From the IMG/VR virus record IMGVR_UViG_3300046810_000573, positions 1 through 49,667 of that record: 49,667 bases of DNA; one strand, given 5' to 3'. The notes beneath the pieces are model-generated. The model was not told the DNA's origin and searched no databases. It was given only the letters and a program-made list of their open reading frames with translations. Origin of the DNA: a virus. The position numbers and the translations under genes were made by a program. Shown here piece after piece: positions 1 to 6,883 of the stretch. Position 1 is the stretch's first letter; each line of letters opens with the position of its first letter.

Positions 1-1155
1 TCATCCTGACTTCAAATTTTCCTTGTGGGACAGATTTGGGACAGAGGCACTAAAAATCGCATCAATATGACGTGCATGCTCGGTCAAATGGTTCGGTGCC
101 AGATGAGCATAACGCTGTACCATCTCGATACTTTCCCAACCCCCCATTTCCTGCAACGCTGACAGTGGAACACCTGCCTGAATAAGCCAACTCGCCCACG
201 TATGTCGTAAGTCGTGAAAACGGAAGTCCTCTATACCCGCCCGAACAAGTGCAGCTCTCCAGGCAGTATTTGAATCAACCCGCATTTTCCTGACCGCGGC
301 CGTTGGCGTTCCGTCATTTCTCTTAACTGCCGAGGTGTGTACGAACACCCAGCTTTGATGATTCCCTATCTGCCGGCGCAATACAGAACATGCCAGGTCA
401 TTCAGCGCTACACCAATAGCTCTGCCCGACTTGCTGTCCTCGGGATAAATCCACGCCACCTTGCGCTGCATGTCTATCTGCTGCCACTTCATATCCACGA
501 TGTTAGAGCGGCGCAGGCCTGTTGCCAGCGCAAACTCTACGGTAGACTTCAGTGGCTCCGGGCATTCCTCAATCAGTCTCTGGGCTTCAACGGGTTCGAG
601 CCACCGAACCCGCTTGTTCCTTTCCTGAGGAACCTTAATCACCGGCCCTTTTTCTATCCACTTCCAGTCACGTTCCGCCGCCCGCATCAATGCCTTCATC
701 AAAGCCAGGTGCTTCGCCTTAGTGGAAGTTGAAACCGGCTCCGGCTTATAAACCCCCATATCGATTCCCTTCTTCTGCATCCCTGCAGCACGCAGCTTCC
801 AGCGCTCTTCAGACTTCCTGTTATTCATCCTGCTTACAGCGGTGTAAATCTTCGCTTCGGTAATGTCCTTCAACAGAACACCCTCAAAGTGAATCAGCCA
901 GAATCCCATCCGGCCTTTATCGGCATCCAGTGACTTCTTGTGTGCTTTCTCTTCAAGCCAGCGCATGCATGCTTCGTCGAAAGTCACGCTGGGAAAATCA
1001 CCGAGTTTCTCTATCCGCCACAACTCAGCTTTTCTTTGGTCGTGCAGCTCCTGAGCTTGCTTTCGGTCCGTTGTCCCAAAAGACTCCTTAATCCTTTTGC
1101 CGCCCGGCGTTGTGTAGCTGCCGTACCAGACATCCCCTCTGCGGAATAATGACAT
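1..1155 (-). CDS. int: Phage integrase (tyrosine recombinase)
   Basis: Site-specific recombinase that would insert and excise the phage DNA. The 384-residue length fits the family. The catalytic set is visible: Arg215 in ATGLRRSN, Lys242 in SKSGR, His314 and Arg317 in HDLRH, Trp340 in the GGW position that replaces the second His, and the nucleophile Tyr349 in MVQRYAHL. The N-terminal 60 residues look like an arm-binding domain and residues 60-180 like a core-binding SAM-like domain. The gene is read leftward and its stop is the first three bases of the window, so the attachment site, normally just beyond int, is not visible. Its start lies inside the end of the upstream excisionase-like gene. 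Family assignment is secure; the attachment site is unknown. Confidence 0.97.
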   Translation of the reverse strand: MSLFRRGDVWYGSYTTPGGKRIKESFGTTDRKQAQELHDQRKAELWRIEKLGDFPSVTFDEACMRWLEEKAHKKSLDADKGRMGFWLIHFEGVLLKDITEAKIYTAVSRMNNRKSEERWKLRAAGMQKKGIDMGVYKPEPVSTSTKAKHLALMKALMRAAERDWKWIEKGPVIKVPQERNKRVRWLEPVEAQRLIEECPEPLKSTVEFALATGLRRSNIVDMKWQQIDMQRKVAWIYPEDSKSGRAIGVALNDLACSVLRRQIGNHQSWVFVHTSAVKRNDGTPTAAVRKMRVDSNTAWRAALVRAGIEDFRFHDLRHTWASWLIQAGVPLSALQEMGGWESIEMVQRYAHLAPNHLTEHARHIDAIFSASVPNLSHKENLKSG

Positions 1156-1382
1156 GCTCTCTCCTTATCATGTGCATCACCCGCGCTCACGGCGACAGTG
1201 TGCAACGGATTATTCAGGGCGGCAATACACGCCTGCCGGGTTACAAGATAGGGTGACTTGTTTTTGCTGGGGTCTTTACGTGTCGCGGTGAGTCGACCGG
1301 TCCGTATCCAGTTGCTGGCGGTCGGCCGGGAAATACCGAGAAACGCGCAGGCCTCATCCAGCGTCAGTGAGTACGCTTCCAT
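1011..1382 (-). CDS. Excisionase-like helix-turn-helix protein
   Basis: A 123-residue protein whose N-terminus carries a MerR/AlpA-type helix-turn-helix (residues 5-32, [20 protein letters not shown]) followed by a short wing ([11 protein letters not shown]). This resembles the HTH_17 class of phage excisionases and small regulators. A GAGG Shine-Dalgarno lies 6 bases before the ATG. It sits directly upstream of int, where xis is expected. The last 48 codons (1011-1155) overlap the beginning of int in another frame. The tail after residue 75 is low in recognisable structure and may simply be the consequence of reading into int. Function as Xis is inferred from position and fold; a transcriptional regulator is the alternative. 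Confidence 0.75.
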   Translation of the reverse strand: MEAYSLTLDEACAFLGISRPTASNWIRTGRLTATRKDPSKNKSPYLVTRQACIAALNNPLHTVAVSAGDAHDKERACHYSAEGMSGTAATQRRAAKGLRSLLGQRTESKLRSCTTKEKLSCGG

Positions 1383-1463
1383 AGTTGACCTCGTTCAGAG
1401 TATTTTGAATATCGCCCAGGCGGCGATCACGAATGCTATTGCGATGAGAATGTGGGGGGGGGG

Positions 1464-2204
1464 TCACTTCAGGATGCTGAATGCAGTTGCTGCCACTCGC
1501 GGAACTTGTCCATTTCCAAGGGCTTTAAGTCGGTCCACCCCGAAGGCCACATCATCAGCCACTCTACATAATCGGGGGCTGCATTCAGGCCAGGGATTTC
1601 TTCTCCGCCCGCTTGCAGGTGTAACCAGCCAAGGTAGTCTTCCAAATTGTGCCTGTGCTCTCCCGTTCTCGCTCTGCACCAGGCTATTCCATGACTGCCC
1701 ATGCTCGCCCTTGGGGTAGGCAACAAGCCAGATCCGGTCACGGTTATGGGACGCTCCGCACTCAGATGCTGAAATACAACACCATTCCGCATCAAGCCCC
1801 AGCGTGGCAAGATCACCAAGGACCATTGCAAGTCCTCTTCCCACAAGCAAAGGTGAGTTTTCCAGCAGGACGTATGAGGGTCGAACCTCATCGACGATTC
1901 TTGCCATTTGCTTCCATAATCCCGAACGTGCTCCTTCGATTCCGGCTCCGCTGCCAGCTGCTGAAATGTCCTGGCAGGGAAAGCCTCCAGAAACGATGTC
2001 AACAATGCCTCTCCATGGCTTTCCATCAAAACTGCAGACGTCAGACCAAATCGGGAATGGTCGCAAGCATCTATCGTTTTGTCGTTGCGCCAGAACTTGT
2101 GCGGCGTAGGCATCACGTTCAACTGCGCAAACTGTCCTCCATCCAAGGAGGTGCCCGCCGAGTATTCCTCCGCCAGCGCCTGCGAAAAGAGCCAGCTCAT
2201 TCAT
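1464..2204 (-). CDS. DNA cytosine-5 methyltransferase (Dcm family)
   Basis: Would transfer a methyl group from S-adenosylmethionine to cytosine C5, probably to protect phage DNA from host restriction. Motif I is FAGAGGG (residues 7-13), motif IV is GGFPCQDIS with the catalytic Cys77, motif VI is ENS at 115-117, motif VIII is RDRIWLVA (155-162) and motif X is ALGNGQVP (228-235). At 246 residues it is short. Only about 65 residues separate motifs VIII and X, so there is little room for a target-recognition domain and the recognised site cannot be guessed. A second long ORF (1469-2200) covers almost exactly the same bases in another frame. The stop is followed by a ten-base C run on the coding strand. 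Confidence 0.93.
   Translation of the reverse strand: MNELALFAGAGGGILGGHLLGWRTVCAVERDAYAAQVLAQRQNDRCLRPFPIWSDVCSFDGKPWRGIVDIVSGGFPCQDISAAGSGAGIEGARSGLWKQMARIVDEVRPSYVLLENSPLLVGRGLAMVLGDLATLGLDAEWCCISASECGASHNRDRIWLVAYPKGEHGQSWNSLVQSENGRAQAQFGRLPWLVTPASGRRRNPWPECSPRLCRVADDVAFGVDRLKALGNGQVPRVAATAFSILK
1469..2200 (-). CDS. Uncharacterised protein fully overlapping the methyltransferase gene
   Basis: A 243-residue ORF on the same strand as the methyltransferase but in another frame, starting 4 bases after its ATG and stopping 5 bases before its stop. It begins MSWLFSQALAEEYSAG, is rich in Trp (about 15), and contains NVMPTPHKFWRNDKT near residues 28-42, LPTPRAS near 160-166 and VEWLMMWPSGWTDL at 212-225. 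From memory, this pattern (PTP blocks and a terminal VEWLMG-P-GWTDL motif) recurs in uncharacterised phage proteins found with cytosine methyltransferases, which argues for a real product; this recollection needs a search. A start at this position could be reached by the same ribosomes. Function is unknown. The cautious alternative is a shadow frame kept open by composition. Confidence 0.55.
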   Translation of the reverse strand: MSWLFSQALAEEYSAGTSLDGGQFAQLNVMPTPHKFWRNDKTIDACDHSRFGLTSAVLMESHGEALLTSFLEAFPARTFQQLAAEPESKEHVRDYGSKWQESSMRFDPHTSCWKTHLCLWEEDLQWSLVILPRWGLMRNGVVFQHLSAERPITVTGSGLLPTPRASMGSHGIAWCRARTGEHRHNLEDYLGWLHLQAGGEEIPGLNAAPDYVEWLMMWPSGWTDLKPLEMDKFREWQQLHSAS

Positions 2205-2228
2205 CCTGTCCTCTCATGACTTCATCTC

Positions 2229-2432
2229 CTATCCACCACGCCCCAGCCGCTGACACACGCAATTCAGCCAAAGCCATGCCCGCCCGCGATGTTGTGCAGG
2301 TATCAGGGTTTCAATGCGCTTGGCGTGTTTATCGAGTATCTGACGGTAGGTGAGGGTGTTTGATTTGTTGGTGTATTCTTTAACTGCAGCTCGCGCTGTG
2401 CTGTTGATCGCGTTCTGAGACTCCAGCGACAT
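2229..2432 (-). CDS. Small hypothetical phage protein
   Basis: A 67-residue product starting MSLESQNAIN, chosen because GGAGAGG precedes this ATG at good spacing. The same frame stays open further upstream but has no such signal. It is basic, with a Trp pair near the C-terminus (RGRAWLWLN). No domain is recognised. It overlaps the upstream small gene by 53 bases and lies just downstream in the leftward operon, ahead of the methyltransferase. Codon overlap and the ribosome-binding site support expression; the role is unknown. Confidence 0.6.
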   Translation of the reverse strand: MSLESQNAINSTARAAVKEYTNKSNTLTYRQILDKHAKRIETLIPAQHRGRAWLWLNCVCQRLGRGG

Positions 2433-2577
2433 TCTGCCTCTCCATACATTCCATCCACACCTCACGGGCCAGAGTGCAGCGCGGTATGCTCCAGATTAAG
2501 CGGCGCTTTCCGGTCTGGCCTGCCCACTGGATAATCTCATCCATGTAATGCTCAAAGGCTCTCTCTGCTTCAGTCAT
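2380..2577 (-). CDS. Small hypothetical phage protein
   Basis: A 65-residue product (MTEAERAFEHYMDEI...). Its ATG overlaps the TGA of the upstream zinc-finger gene in an ATGA arrangement, which points to translational coupling and fixes the start. The N-terminal half looks helical and the C-terminal half is polar. No family is recognised. The 3' end overlaps the next gene. Role unknown. Confidence 0.6.
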   Translation of the reverse strand: MTEAERAFEHYMDEIIQWAGQTGKRRLIWSIPRCTLAREVWMECMERQNVAGVSERDQQHSASCS

Positions 2578-2789
2578 GCCACCCTCCGTTGTTTGGCTGC
2601 CCACTGATTAAGCTCATCATCTTTCCTGCACTCCGGGCAGCAGTAGCTCGCACCCGGCTGAGACGGCTCCCCACAATCGCCATTTCGGCAAATGGGTGAC
2701 GGTGGTTCCGGCTTCTTCCTGTTAGCCAAAGCGATAGTCCTTTCCAGCTCTTCAAGTTCCGCGGCCTGGTCTGTTATGTCTGCATGCAT
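2574..2789 (-). CDS. Small TraR/DksA-like zinc-finger protein
   Basis: A 71-residue product starting MHADITDQAA. The ATG at 2789 was preferred over an upstream in-frame codon because AGGAG lies 8 bases before it. The C-terminal half has four cysteines arranged as C-x4-C ... C-C-x2-C (CRNGDC, then SYCCPECRKDDE), like the C4 zinc finger of short TraR/DksA-type phage proteins. Such proteins may act on RNA polymerase, but this one is not proven to. The stop overlaps the start of the next gene. It lies just past a minus-strand terminator at 2811-2836. Confidence 0.75.
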   Translation of the reverse strand: MHADITDQAAELEELERTIALANRKKPEPPSPICRNGDCGEPSQPGASYCCPECRKDDELNQWAAKQRRVA

Positions 2790-2810
2790 GAGGTGGCTCC
2801 TGAATTTAGA

Positions 2811-2836
2811 AAACAAAAAACCGCCCGGAGGCGGTC
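2811..2836 (-). terminator. Intrinsic terminator, leftward
   Basis: On the minus strand CCGCC-TCCG-GGCGG is followed by TTTTTTG. It lies between the coiled-coil gene (ends 2857) and the zinc-finger gene, so it would stop the SOS-type transcript or be read through by N-modified polymerase. Confidence 0.85.
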
Positions 2837-2856
2837 ACATTAATCAAAAATTTGTA

Positions 2857-3264
2857 TTACGGATTACGATATTGTTCATAGGTGCGTGGTTTGGGATCGG
2901 TGGCGGTACGATACTGCTCAATGCTTTGTTTGCGCTGCTTAAGGTACATCAATGTCTCATTGAGCTGATTTTGCTCATCAATAGGCATAGTGAAAACACC
3001 AGAATCATTCTTTGATTTAATCTTATCCATGATTTCAATGGCTAAACCAATCATCTCGCTATCGGTCAAAATCTCGTTTCGATACACTTCACTGCGGTTT
3101 TCGAGATCGTCAACTTTGCTTTCTAATTCCCCGACCTGAATGAAATAGCCTTCATTCTGTGACTGCGCATCGCTCAGAGCTGCATCCGCATTAATAGCGA
3201 GCTCTTTCAATTCGTTGACTTTTTCAATTGCTTGACTGGCAAGTTGTTCAGCTGTATCAGACAT
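2857..3264 (-). CDS. Coiled-coil protein with an upstream LexA box
   Basis: A 135-residue, acidic, mostly helical protein. Residues 5-60 look like a coiled coil (heptad-like VNELKELAINADAAL and VGELESKVDDLENR). The C-terminus is polar. AGGAA precedes the ATG by about 7 bases. A LexA-type palindrome at 3347-3366 lies upstream and a terminator follows at 2811-2836, so this may be a single-gene SOS-inducible unit inside the leftward operon. No family is recognised. Possible roles are DNA-damage-related regulation or inhibition of a host protein, both speculative. Confidence 0.75.
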   Translation of the reverse strand: MSDTAEQLASQAIEKVNELKELAINADAALSDAQSQNEGYFIQVGELESKVDDLENRSEVYRNEILTDSEMIGLAIEIMDKIKSKNDSGVFTMPIDEQNQLNETLMYLKQRKQSIEQYRTATDPKPRTYEQYRNP

Positions 3265-3346
3265 GATTAATTCCTGTTCAGTTTAATGGTTTATCGTAAT
3301 AACTCAGGAAAAATACTAACCGAAAAGTAATCAATACCAAAGCAAA

Positions 3347-3366
3347 TACTGTATATAAACACAGTT
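3347..3366. promoter_or_regulatory. LexA box upstream of the coiled-coil gene
   Basis: TACTGTATATAAACACAGTT fits the enterobacterial LexA rule CTG-N10-CAG and the wider consensus TACTG(TA)5CAGTA closely on the left half. It lies between 3264 (start of the minus-strand coiled-coil gene) and 3387, so it would control leftward transcription of that gene. Confidence 0.75.
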
Positions 3367-3386
3367 ATTTTGTGTCATAAATTTGG

Positions 3387-3605
3387 CTAGGATTTTGCTG
3401 ACAGATTCACACCGCGAGCACTTAAGAATCGGATGCCCATTCGTTTAGCCATCTGACGAATTGATTCACATGAACGGTTTATTTTCCGGGCGATCATTTT
3501 CGGAGGTAGAGAAGAGGCCATTCTCTTTAGGGAATCCTTTTCATCTGGAGTCCATCGACGACCAAGCGAAAGCTGATTCCCTCTTCTGCGGTAGTCTCCA
3601 ACCAT
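3387..3605 (-). CDS. Small Myb/SANT-like helix-turn-helix protein
   Basis: A 72-residue basic protein. RRWTPDEKDSLKRMASSLPP followed by KMIARKINRSCESIRQMAKR has the WT-x-E-x2-L-x2-M...IA-x-LNRS-xI-x-KA pattern of Myb/SANT-like or GcrA-like DNA-binding modules in small phage regulators. AGGAGAT lies just before the ATG. It ends upstream of the LexA box and is preceded by a terminator at 3633-3661. It probably binds DNA; the target is unknown. Confidence 0.72.
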   Translation of the reverse strand: MVGDYRRRGNQLSLGRRWTPDEKDSLKRMASSLPPKMIARKINRSCESIRQMAKRMGIRFLSARGVNLSAKS

Positions 3606-3632
3606 CCCTATCTCCTGAAATTTGGGCGTAAA

Positions 3633-3661
3633 AAACCACCATGATAGGTGGTTTGTTTTTT
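3633..3661. terminator. Probably bidirectional terminator
   Basis: AAACCACC and GGTGGTTT form an 8-bp stem around a 6-base loop. A T-rich tail follows on the plus strand and six T follow on the minus strand. It separates the hypothetical gene at 3671-4234 from the downstream small HTH gene. Confidence 0.8.
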
Positions 3662-3670
3662 TAAAATCTA

Positions 3671-4234
3671 TTATTTCATTGAGTTAAATATAGTGTCGAG
3701 GTGTTGTTTTATTTGTTTTTGTATTAATGGATCTCTATCGATATGCTCCATTGTATCTAGATAGCGATATTTTCCATCGGAACCTTTCTTGTAAATCAAC
3801 CAATGTCCAGTCCAGTAACCTTCCTTTCCAGACAATGTATCACTCATTTTTTTAAATAATTCATCAGATGGAGGTAGTACACCTGAAACAATTAACTTTG
3901 CAATGTCATCGGGGGTTTTGACTGTTTCAAACTTCAGCTTATATATCCTTTCAAGGTTTCTGAAATAGCTATCGTCTACCTTTGATGAATAATGCATATG
4001 TTCAAAGTCCTTCAAATCTCCATTGAAGAGACCCGGCATTTTCATTGCATATGCATGAATTGATGGGTTACCGTGATTTTCTAAAGCATCTAGCACAGCA
4101 AAAACATTCCTATGGTATACGGCTAAATTAGCATCGACATTTCCTTGCGAGGCTGCGTTAGATAATTTCGAAAGTAGTGTTGGGGAAACTCTAATTAGAT
4201 ATGGACGATCATCATAGCCAACTGAAATATTCAT
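3671..4234 (-). CDS. Hypothetical AT-rich accessory gene
   Basis: A 187-residue protein starting MNISVGYDDRPYLIRV. This ATG has AAGGA about 7 bases upstream, so it is preferred over the ATG at 4258. The codons are visibly more AT-rich than those of neighbouring genes, and the gene has a terminator of its own, which suggests separate acquisition (a moron). The sequence contains a YWTGHWLIYKKGSDGKYRYLD stretch, probably a beta hairpin. No family is recognised. A perfect 6-bp inverted repeat, TCACGT-T-ACGTGA, lies just upstream at 4255-4267 and could be an operator. Confidence 0.7.
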   Translation of the reverse strand: MNISVGYDDRPYLIRVSPTLLSKLSNAASQGNVDANLAVYHRNVFAVLDALENHGNPSIHAYAMKMPGLFNGDLKDFEHMHYSSKVDDSYFRNLERIYKLKFETVKTPDDIAKLIVSGVLPPSDELFKKMSDTLSGKEGYWTGHWLIYKKGSDGKYRYLDTMEHIDRDPLIQKQIKQHLDTIFNSMK

Positions 4235-4254
4235 AGGTTCATTCCTTAGATGAA

Positions 4255-4267
4255 TCACGTTACGTGA
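4255..4267. promoter_or_regulatory. Perfect palindrome upstream of the accessory gene
   Basis: TCACGT-T-ACGTGA, 20-33 bases before the ATG at 4234; a second arm pair GTTAC/GTAAC overlaps it (4259-4275). The position suits a repressor site for the minus-strand gene. The binding protein is unknown. Confidence 0.4.
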
Positions 4268-4385
4268 GATGTAACATCAGTTATATCATTAGTTTAGTCT
4301 CATGCCACCTCAGTTTTACCTAGCAAGTTAAGGCTTTTTCATCTTCGTTTCCACTTACAATGCTAATCTCAAGTAGGAGGTGCCT

Positions 4386-5069
4386 ATGTGCGGACGATTC
4401 ACGCAGTACAGAACACGCGAAGAATACCTAAAAGAGTTTGCCGACGAAGTAGAGCGGGAGATTGCTTATGACCCTGAACCGATCGGCCGGTATAACGTGG
4501 CGCCCGGCACTAATGTCCTGCTGCTTAACCAGCGCGATAATTCCCTTCATCTTGACCCGGTTCGCTGGGGCTACGGCCCCGAGTGGTGGGGCAAAGCACC
4601 GCTGATTAATGCCAGGGTAGAAACTGCAGCCACCGGCCGCATGTTCAAGCCGCTGTGGAACAACGGGCGCGCTATCGTTATGGCTGACGGCTGGTACGAA
4701 TGGAAGCGTGACGGCAGCAAGAAGCAGCCATACTTCATCTACCACAAATCCGGTAAACCCATCTTCTTCGCGGCAATCGGCAAAGCTCCCTATGACAAGC
4801 AGAATGAGAACGAAGGCTTTGTCATCGTCACTGCCGCCAGTGATAAAGGTCTGGTCGATATCCATGACCGCCGGCCGCTGGTTCTGAGCACATCCGCTGT
4901 GCTGGACTGGCTCAATCCCGACACCACTTCTGAAGAGGCGCAGGACATCGCCAAAGAGCAATCCATACCCTCAGATGAATTCACCTGGCATCCGGTATCG
5001 AAGTCAGTGGGTAGCGTGAAGAATCAGGGCAGTGAGTTGGTAGAGGAGATAGATGATCCGGTGCTGTGA
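4386..5069 (+). CDS. SRAP-domain abasic-site-binding protein (YedK/HMCES-like)
   Basis: Would bind abasic sites in single-stranded DNA and form a covalent thiazolidine link through its N-terminal cysteine. The ATG at 4386 gives Met-Cys at the N-terminus after Met removal and has GGAGG 6 bases upstream. An in-frame GTG at 4380 would bury the cysteine and is rejected. The active-site residues sit at the same numbers as in E. coli YedK: Cys2, Asn75 (INARVET), Glu105 (DGWYEW) and His160 (IHDRRP). The 227-residue length is normal. It is the only plus-strand gene within the leftward operon, so it must have its own promoter (possible -10 TACAAT at 4356). A DNA-repair or replication-protecting role for the phage is inferred. 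Confidence 0.95.
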   Translation: MCGRFTQYRTREEYLKEFADEVEREIAYDPEPIGRYNVAPGTNVLLLNQRDNSLHLDPVRWGYGPEWWGKAPLINARVETAATGRMFKPLWNNGRAIVMADGWYEWKRDGSKKQPYFIYHKSGKPIFFAAIGKAPYDKQNENEGFVIVTAASDKGLVDIHDRRPLVLSTSAVLDWLNPDTTSEEAQDIAKEQSIPSDEFTWHPVSKSVGSVKNQGSELVEEIDDPVL

Positions 5070-5080
5070 GTGAGGCGAAT

Positions 5081-5746
5081 TTAGTCGCCATCTGCGGTGA
5101 AGCCCTGCGCTTTGGCATTGTTCAGATGGTTGGCGACATCGTCCGCGCTTACTTTCAGAAGCGTTTCAGAGCATTCATCGCACCCGAGATAAAACAGACC
5201 AGAAACCTCGTTTAGTTTTAAAAGTCCATCCTGAACGGCTGTGTTTTTTACTACCGTAGTGTCCCACGACAGAAGTTTGCTGCCACAGTTCGAGCATGAA
5301 TCAACATGCCACGGCAGCACGGCTGGCTGGGCGGCGGAGTATACTTTATCGCCGATACTTAATCTGCTTCTGCTCACCACGCATCCGTTTACGGTGTATC
5401 CAGTAACAGAGCCAACAGGCACACCCGCCGCTAGGTCGCGCTTTGCGATTTCGGCCTCTGCTGCCTTCAGTGAATGGTAATGATCGATAACCGCGTTAGC
5501 CAGTCCATTAGCACAGTCTACAGGGCTATCGCCCGCCTGTTCACAGCGTTCTTTCGTCCAGCCAACTGCTGCGGCCAGTTCGTCAAAAGACGCTTCCAGC
5601 TCAGCAATGCGCTGCTGTGCGGCTTCCAGTTGGTCAACAGCACTGATTAATGTTGTGAAGAATGCATGATTTTTTTCGTCAGCAGGGTGTTGATAAAACA
5701 CCTGCCACTCTTCCAGTTCTTCTTTCAGCTTATTCAGGTCGATCAT
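5081..5746 (-). CDS. Ead/Ea22-like early protein
   Basis: A 221-residue protein starting MIDLNKLKEELEEW. The start overlaps the stop of the upstream gene (ATGA) and has GGGAGA before it. The N-terminal half contains a helical segment (LEAAQQRIAELEASFDELAAAVG) typical of Ead/Ea22 proteins of lambdoid phages, with a conserved FxxxDGW-like cassette replaced here by a C-terminal cysteine module (CSNCGSK ... GCDECSE). The cysteine pairs suggest zinc binding. Ead-type genes are accessory and their function is unknown. It is the last gene before the convergent SRAP gene. Confidence 0.65.
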   Translation of the reverse strand: MIDLNKLKEELEEWQVFYQHPADEKNHAFFTTLISAVDQLEAAQQRIAELEASFDELAAAVGWTKERCEQAGDSPVDCANGLANAVIDHYHSLKAAEAEIAKRDLAAGVPVGSVTGYTVNGCVVSRSRLSIGDKVYSAAQPAVLPWHVDSCSNCGSKLLSWDTTVVKNTAVQDGLLKLNEVSGLFYLGCDECSETLLKVSADDVANHLNNAKAQGFTADGD

Positions 5747-6048
5747 GGCTGATCTCCCGTGCGTAACCAAATACATACCGCTCCATCCTCAGTATCGTGA
5801 ATAGAGCCGACAAACCAGCCATCTCCTTTTATCCCTGATGGTTTCCAGGTTGAAATATCGTAACCATCCCCTTGCTGGTCGATTTCATCCTCATCGCGAT
5901 ATTCAACTCGCCATTCAAGGCCGTTGTCTTCCATCCACTTATCCATTTCAGCTGTTGAAATAAACTCGCGACCATCACAAAAAGCCTCATAGTCGGGATG
6001 AGTCCAATAGCCGTATTTGTCTCGTTGAACTTCGATTGGCTTAATCAT
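5743..6048 (-). CDS. Hypothetical phage protein
   Basis: A 101-residue acidic protein (MIKPIEVQRDKYGYWTHPDYE...). The ATG at 6048 overlaps the end of the upstream gene by 8 bases. Its Trp/Gly-rich C-terminus (GDGWFVGSIHDTEDGAVCIW) looks like beta strands. It is part of a tightly overlapping cluster (6472 to 5081). No named family can be assigned with confidence. Confidence 0.65.
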   Translation of the reverse strand: MIKPIEVQRDKYGYWTHPDYEAFCDGREFISTAEMDKWMEDNGLEWRVEYRDEDEIDQQGDGYDISTWKPSGIKGDGWFVGSIHDTEDGAVCIWLRTGDQP

Positions 6049-6472
6049 TTGGCTGCTCTCCAACGCGCAATTTCGCGGCGTGCTCATATGCACACTTCTT
6101 CAGGATTAATGATAAATGAAGTGATCCCAATCCAAGCACATCACCAAAGCCCTCAACCGCCTTAGCGCTAATCTTGCGGATAACTGCGTCAGTGGCTGGG
6201 GTTTCACTGTGGTATAGCTCAGGCAGCACTTGATCCCAAGTTGCAATATCACCGTTTAGATGCCATCCGCTAACGCCATCGCTTTCGCGCGCTAAATCTC
6301 TGACGGCAGATATGATGAAGTCTTGAATGCAATTCTCAGCCGCCAGCTGCTGCACCTGCTCTTGCAGCGCGGCAACGATAGCGGCGTGGTCTTCTCGGAA
6401 GACCCAAACGCCATTATCATCAGGCTCTGGCAGTCCCTTGTGATTCATCTCGTAACGCTGGATTTTTGTCAT
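6041..6472 (-). CDS. Ead/Ea22-like hypothetical protein
   Basis: A 143-residue protein, MTKIQRYEMNHKGLPEPDDN..., with the RY-x-M....EPDDNGxWV-x2-EDHAAIVAAL pattern seen at the start of many Ead/Ea22-like lambdoid early proteins, followed by a helical region. It overlaps the next gene by 8 bases, and one base separates it from the upstream gene. Accessory early gene, role unknown. Confidence 0.68.
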   Translation of the reverse strand: MTKIQRYEMNHKGLPEPDDNGVWVFREDHAAIVAALQEQVQQLAAENCIQDFIISAVRDLARESDGVSGWHLNGDIATWDQVLPELYHSETPATDAVIRKISAKAVEGFGDVLGLGSLHLSLILKKCAYEHAAKLRVGEQPND

Positions 6473-6473
6473 T

Positions 6474-6881
6474 TCATAGCTCCGTTATATATAAGCCGGC
6501 AGCAATCAGGCGCGCACGACGCTGGGCTGCGATAATGTTCTTTTGGCGCTGCTCTTCATTCGCCAGGCTGAATGACCTAACGCTAACCACGATCGTCTTG
6601 CCGGCTTTGGGTGTGATACGCTGAGGGCGAGAGGTGAGGGTGTAGATGCGATCGCGATTCCCTTCGCTGTCGGTAATCCATTCACTGGCTTCAATGGTGG
6701 CCGTCTGATTGGCACCGACCTGCCAGCGCATCTGAGCGTGAAGGTCGGTGACAGTCATCTTCAATATCTTCGCCAGCTCCATGCCGGTCATGGGTCGCTT
6801 GCTGAGTTGCCAACATGCCAATTCCTTGAAGCCATCGTTCTTGCATCCGGTACGGCGGCGGTAAAAGGGACTCTTCTTCAT
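6474..6881 (-). CDS. Hypothetical phage protein, possible winged helix
   Basis: A 135-residue basic protein. Residues 18-50 (KELACWQLSKRPMTGMELAKILKMTVTDLHAQMR) read like a winged helix-turn-helix, and the C-terminus (SLANEEQRQKNIIAAQRRARLIAAGLY) is a basic helix. It lies one base upstream of the Ead-like gene in the leftward operon. DNA binding is inferred only. Confidence 0.65.
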   Translation of the reverse strand: MKKSPFYRRRTGCKNDGFKELACWQLSKRPMTGMELAKILKMTVTDLHAQMRWQVGANQTATIEASEWITDSEGNRDRIYTLTSRPQRITPKAGKTIVVSVRSFSLANEEQRQKNIIAAQRRARLIAAGLYITEL

Positions 6882-6883
6882 GC

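Noticed and set aside
337-732. 131-codon plus-strand ORF opposite int
   Set aside because: Lies wholly within the integrase gene on the other strand, with no ribosome-binding site and no recognisable pattern.
1649-2353. 234-codon plus-strand ORF opposite the methyltransferase
   Set aside because: Antisense to two better-supported frames, no start signal and no recognisable motif.
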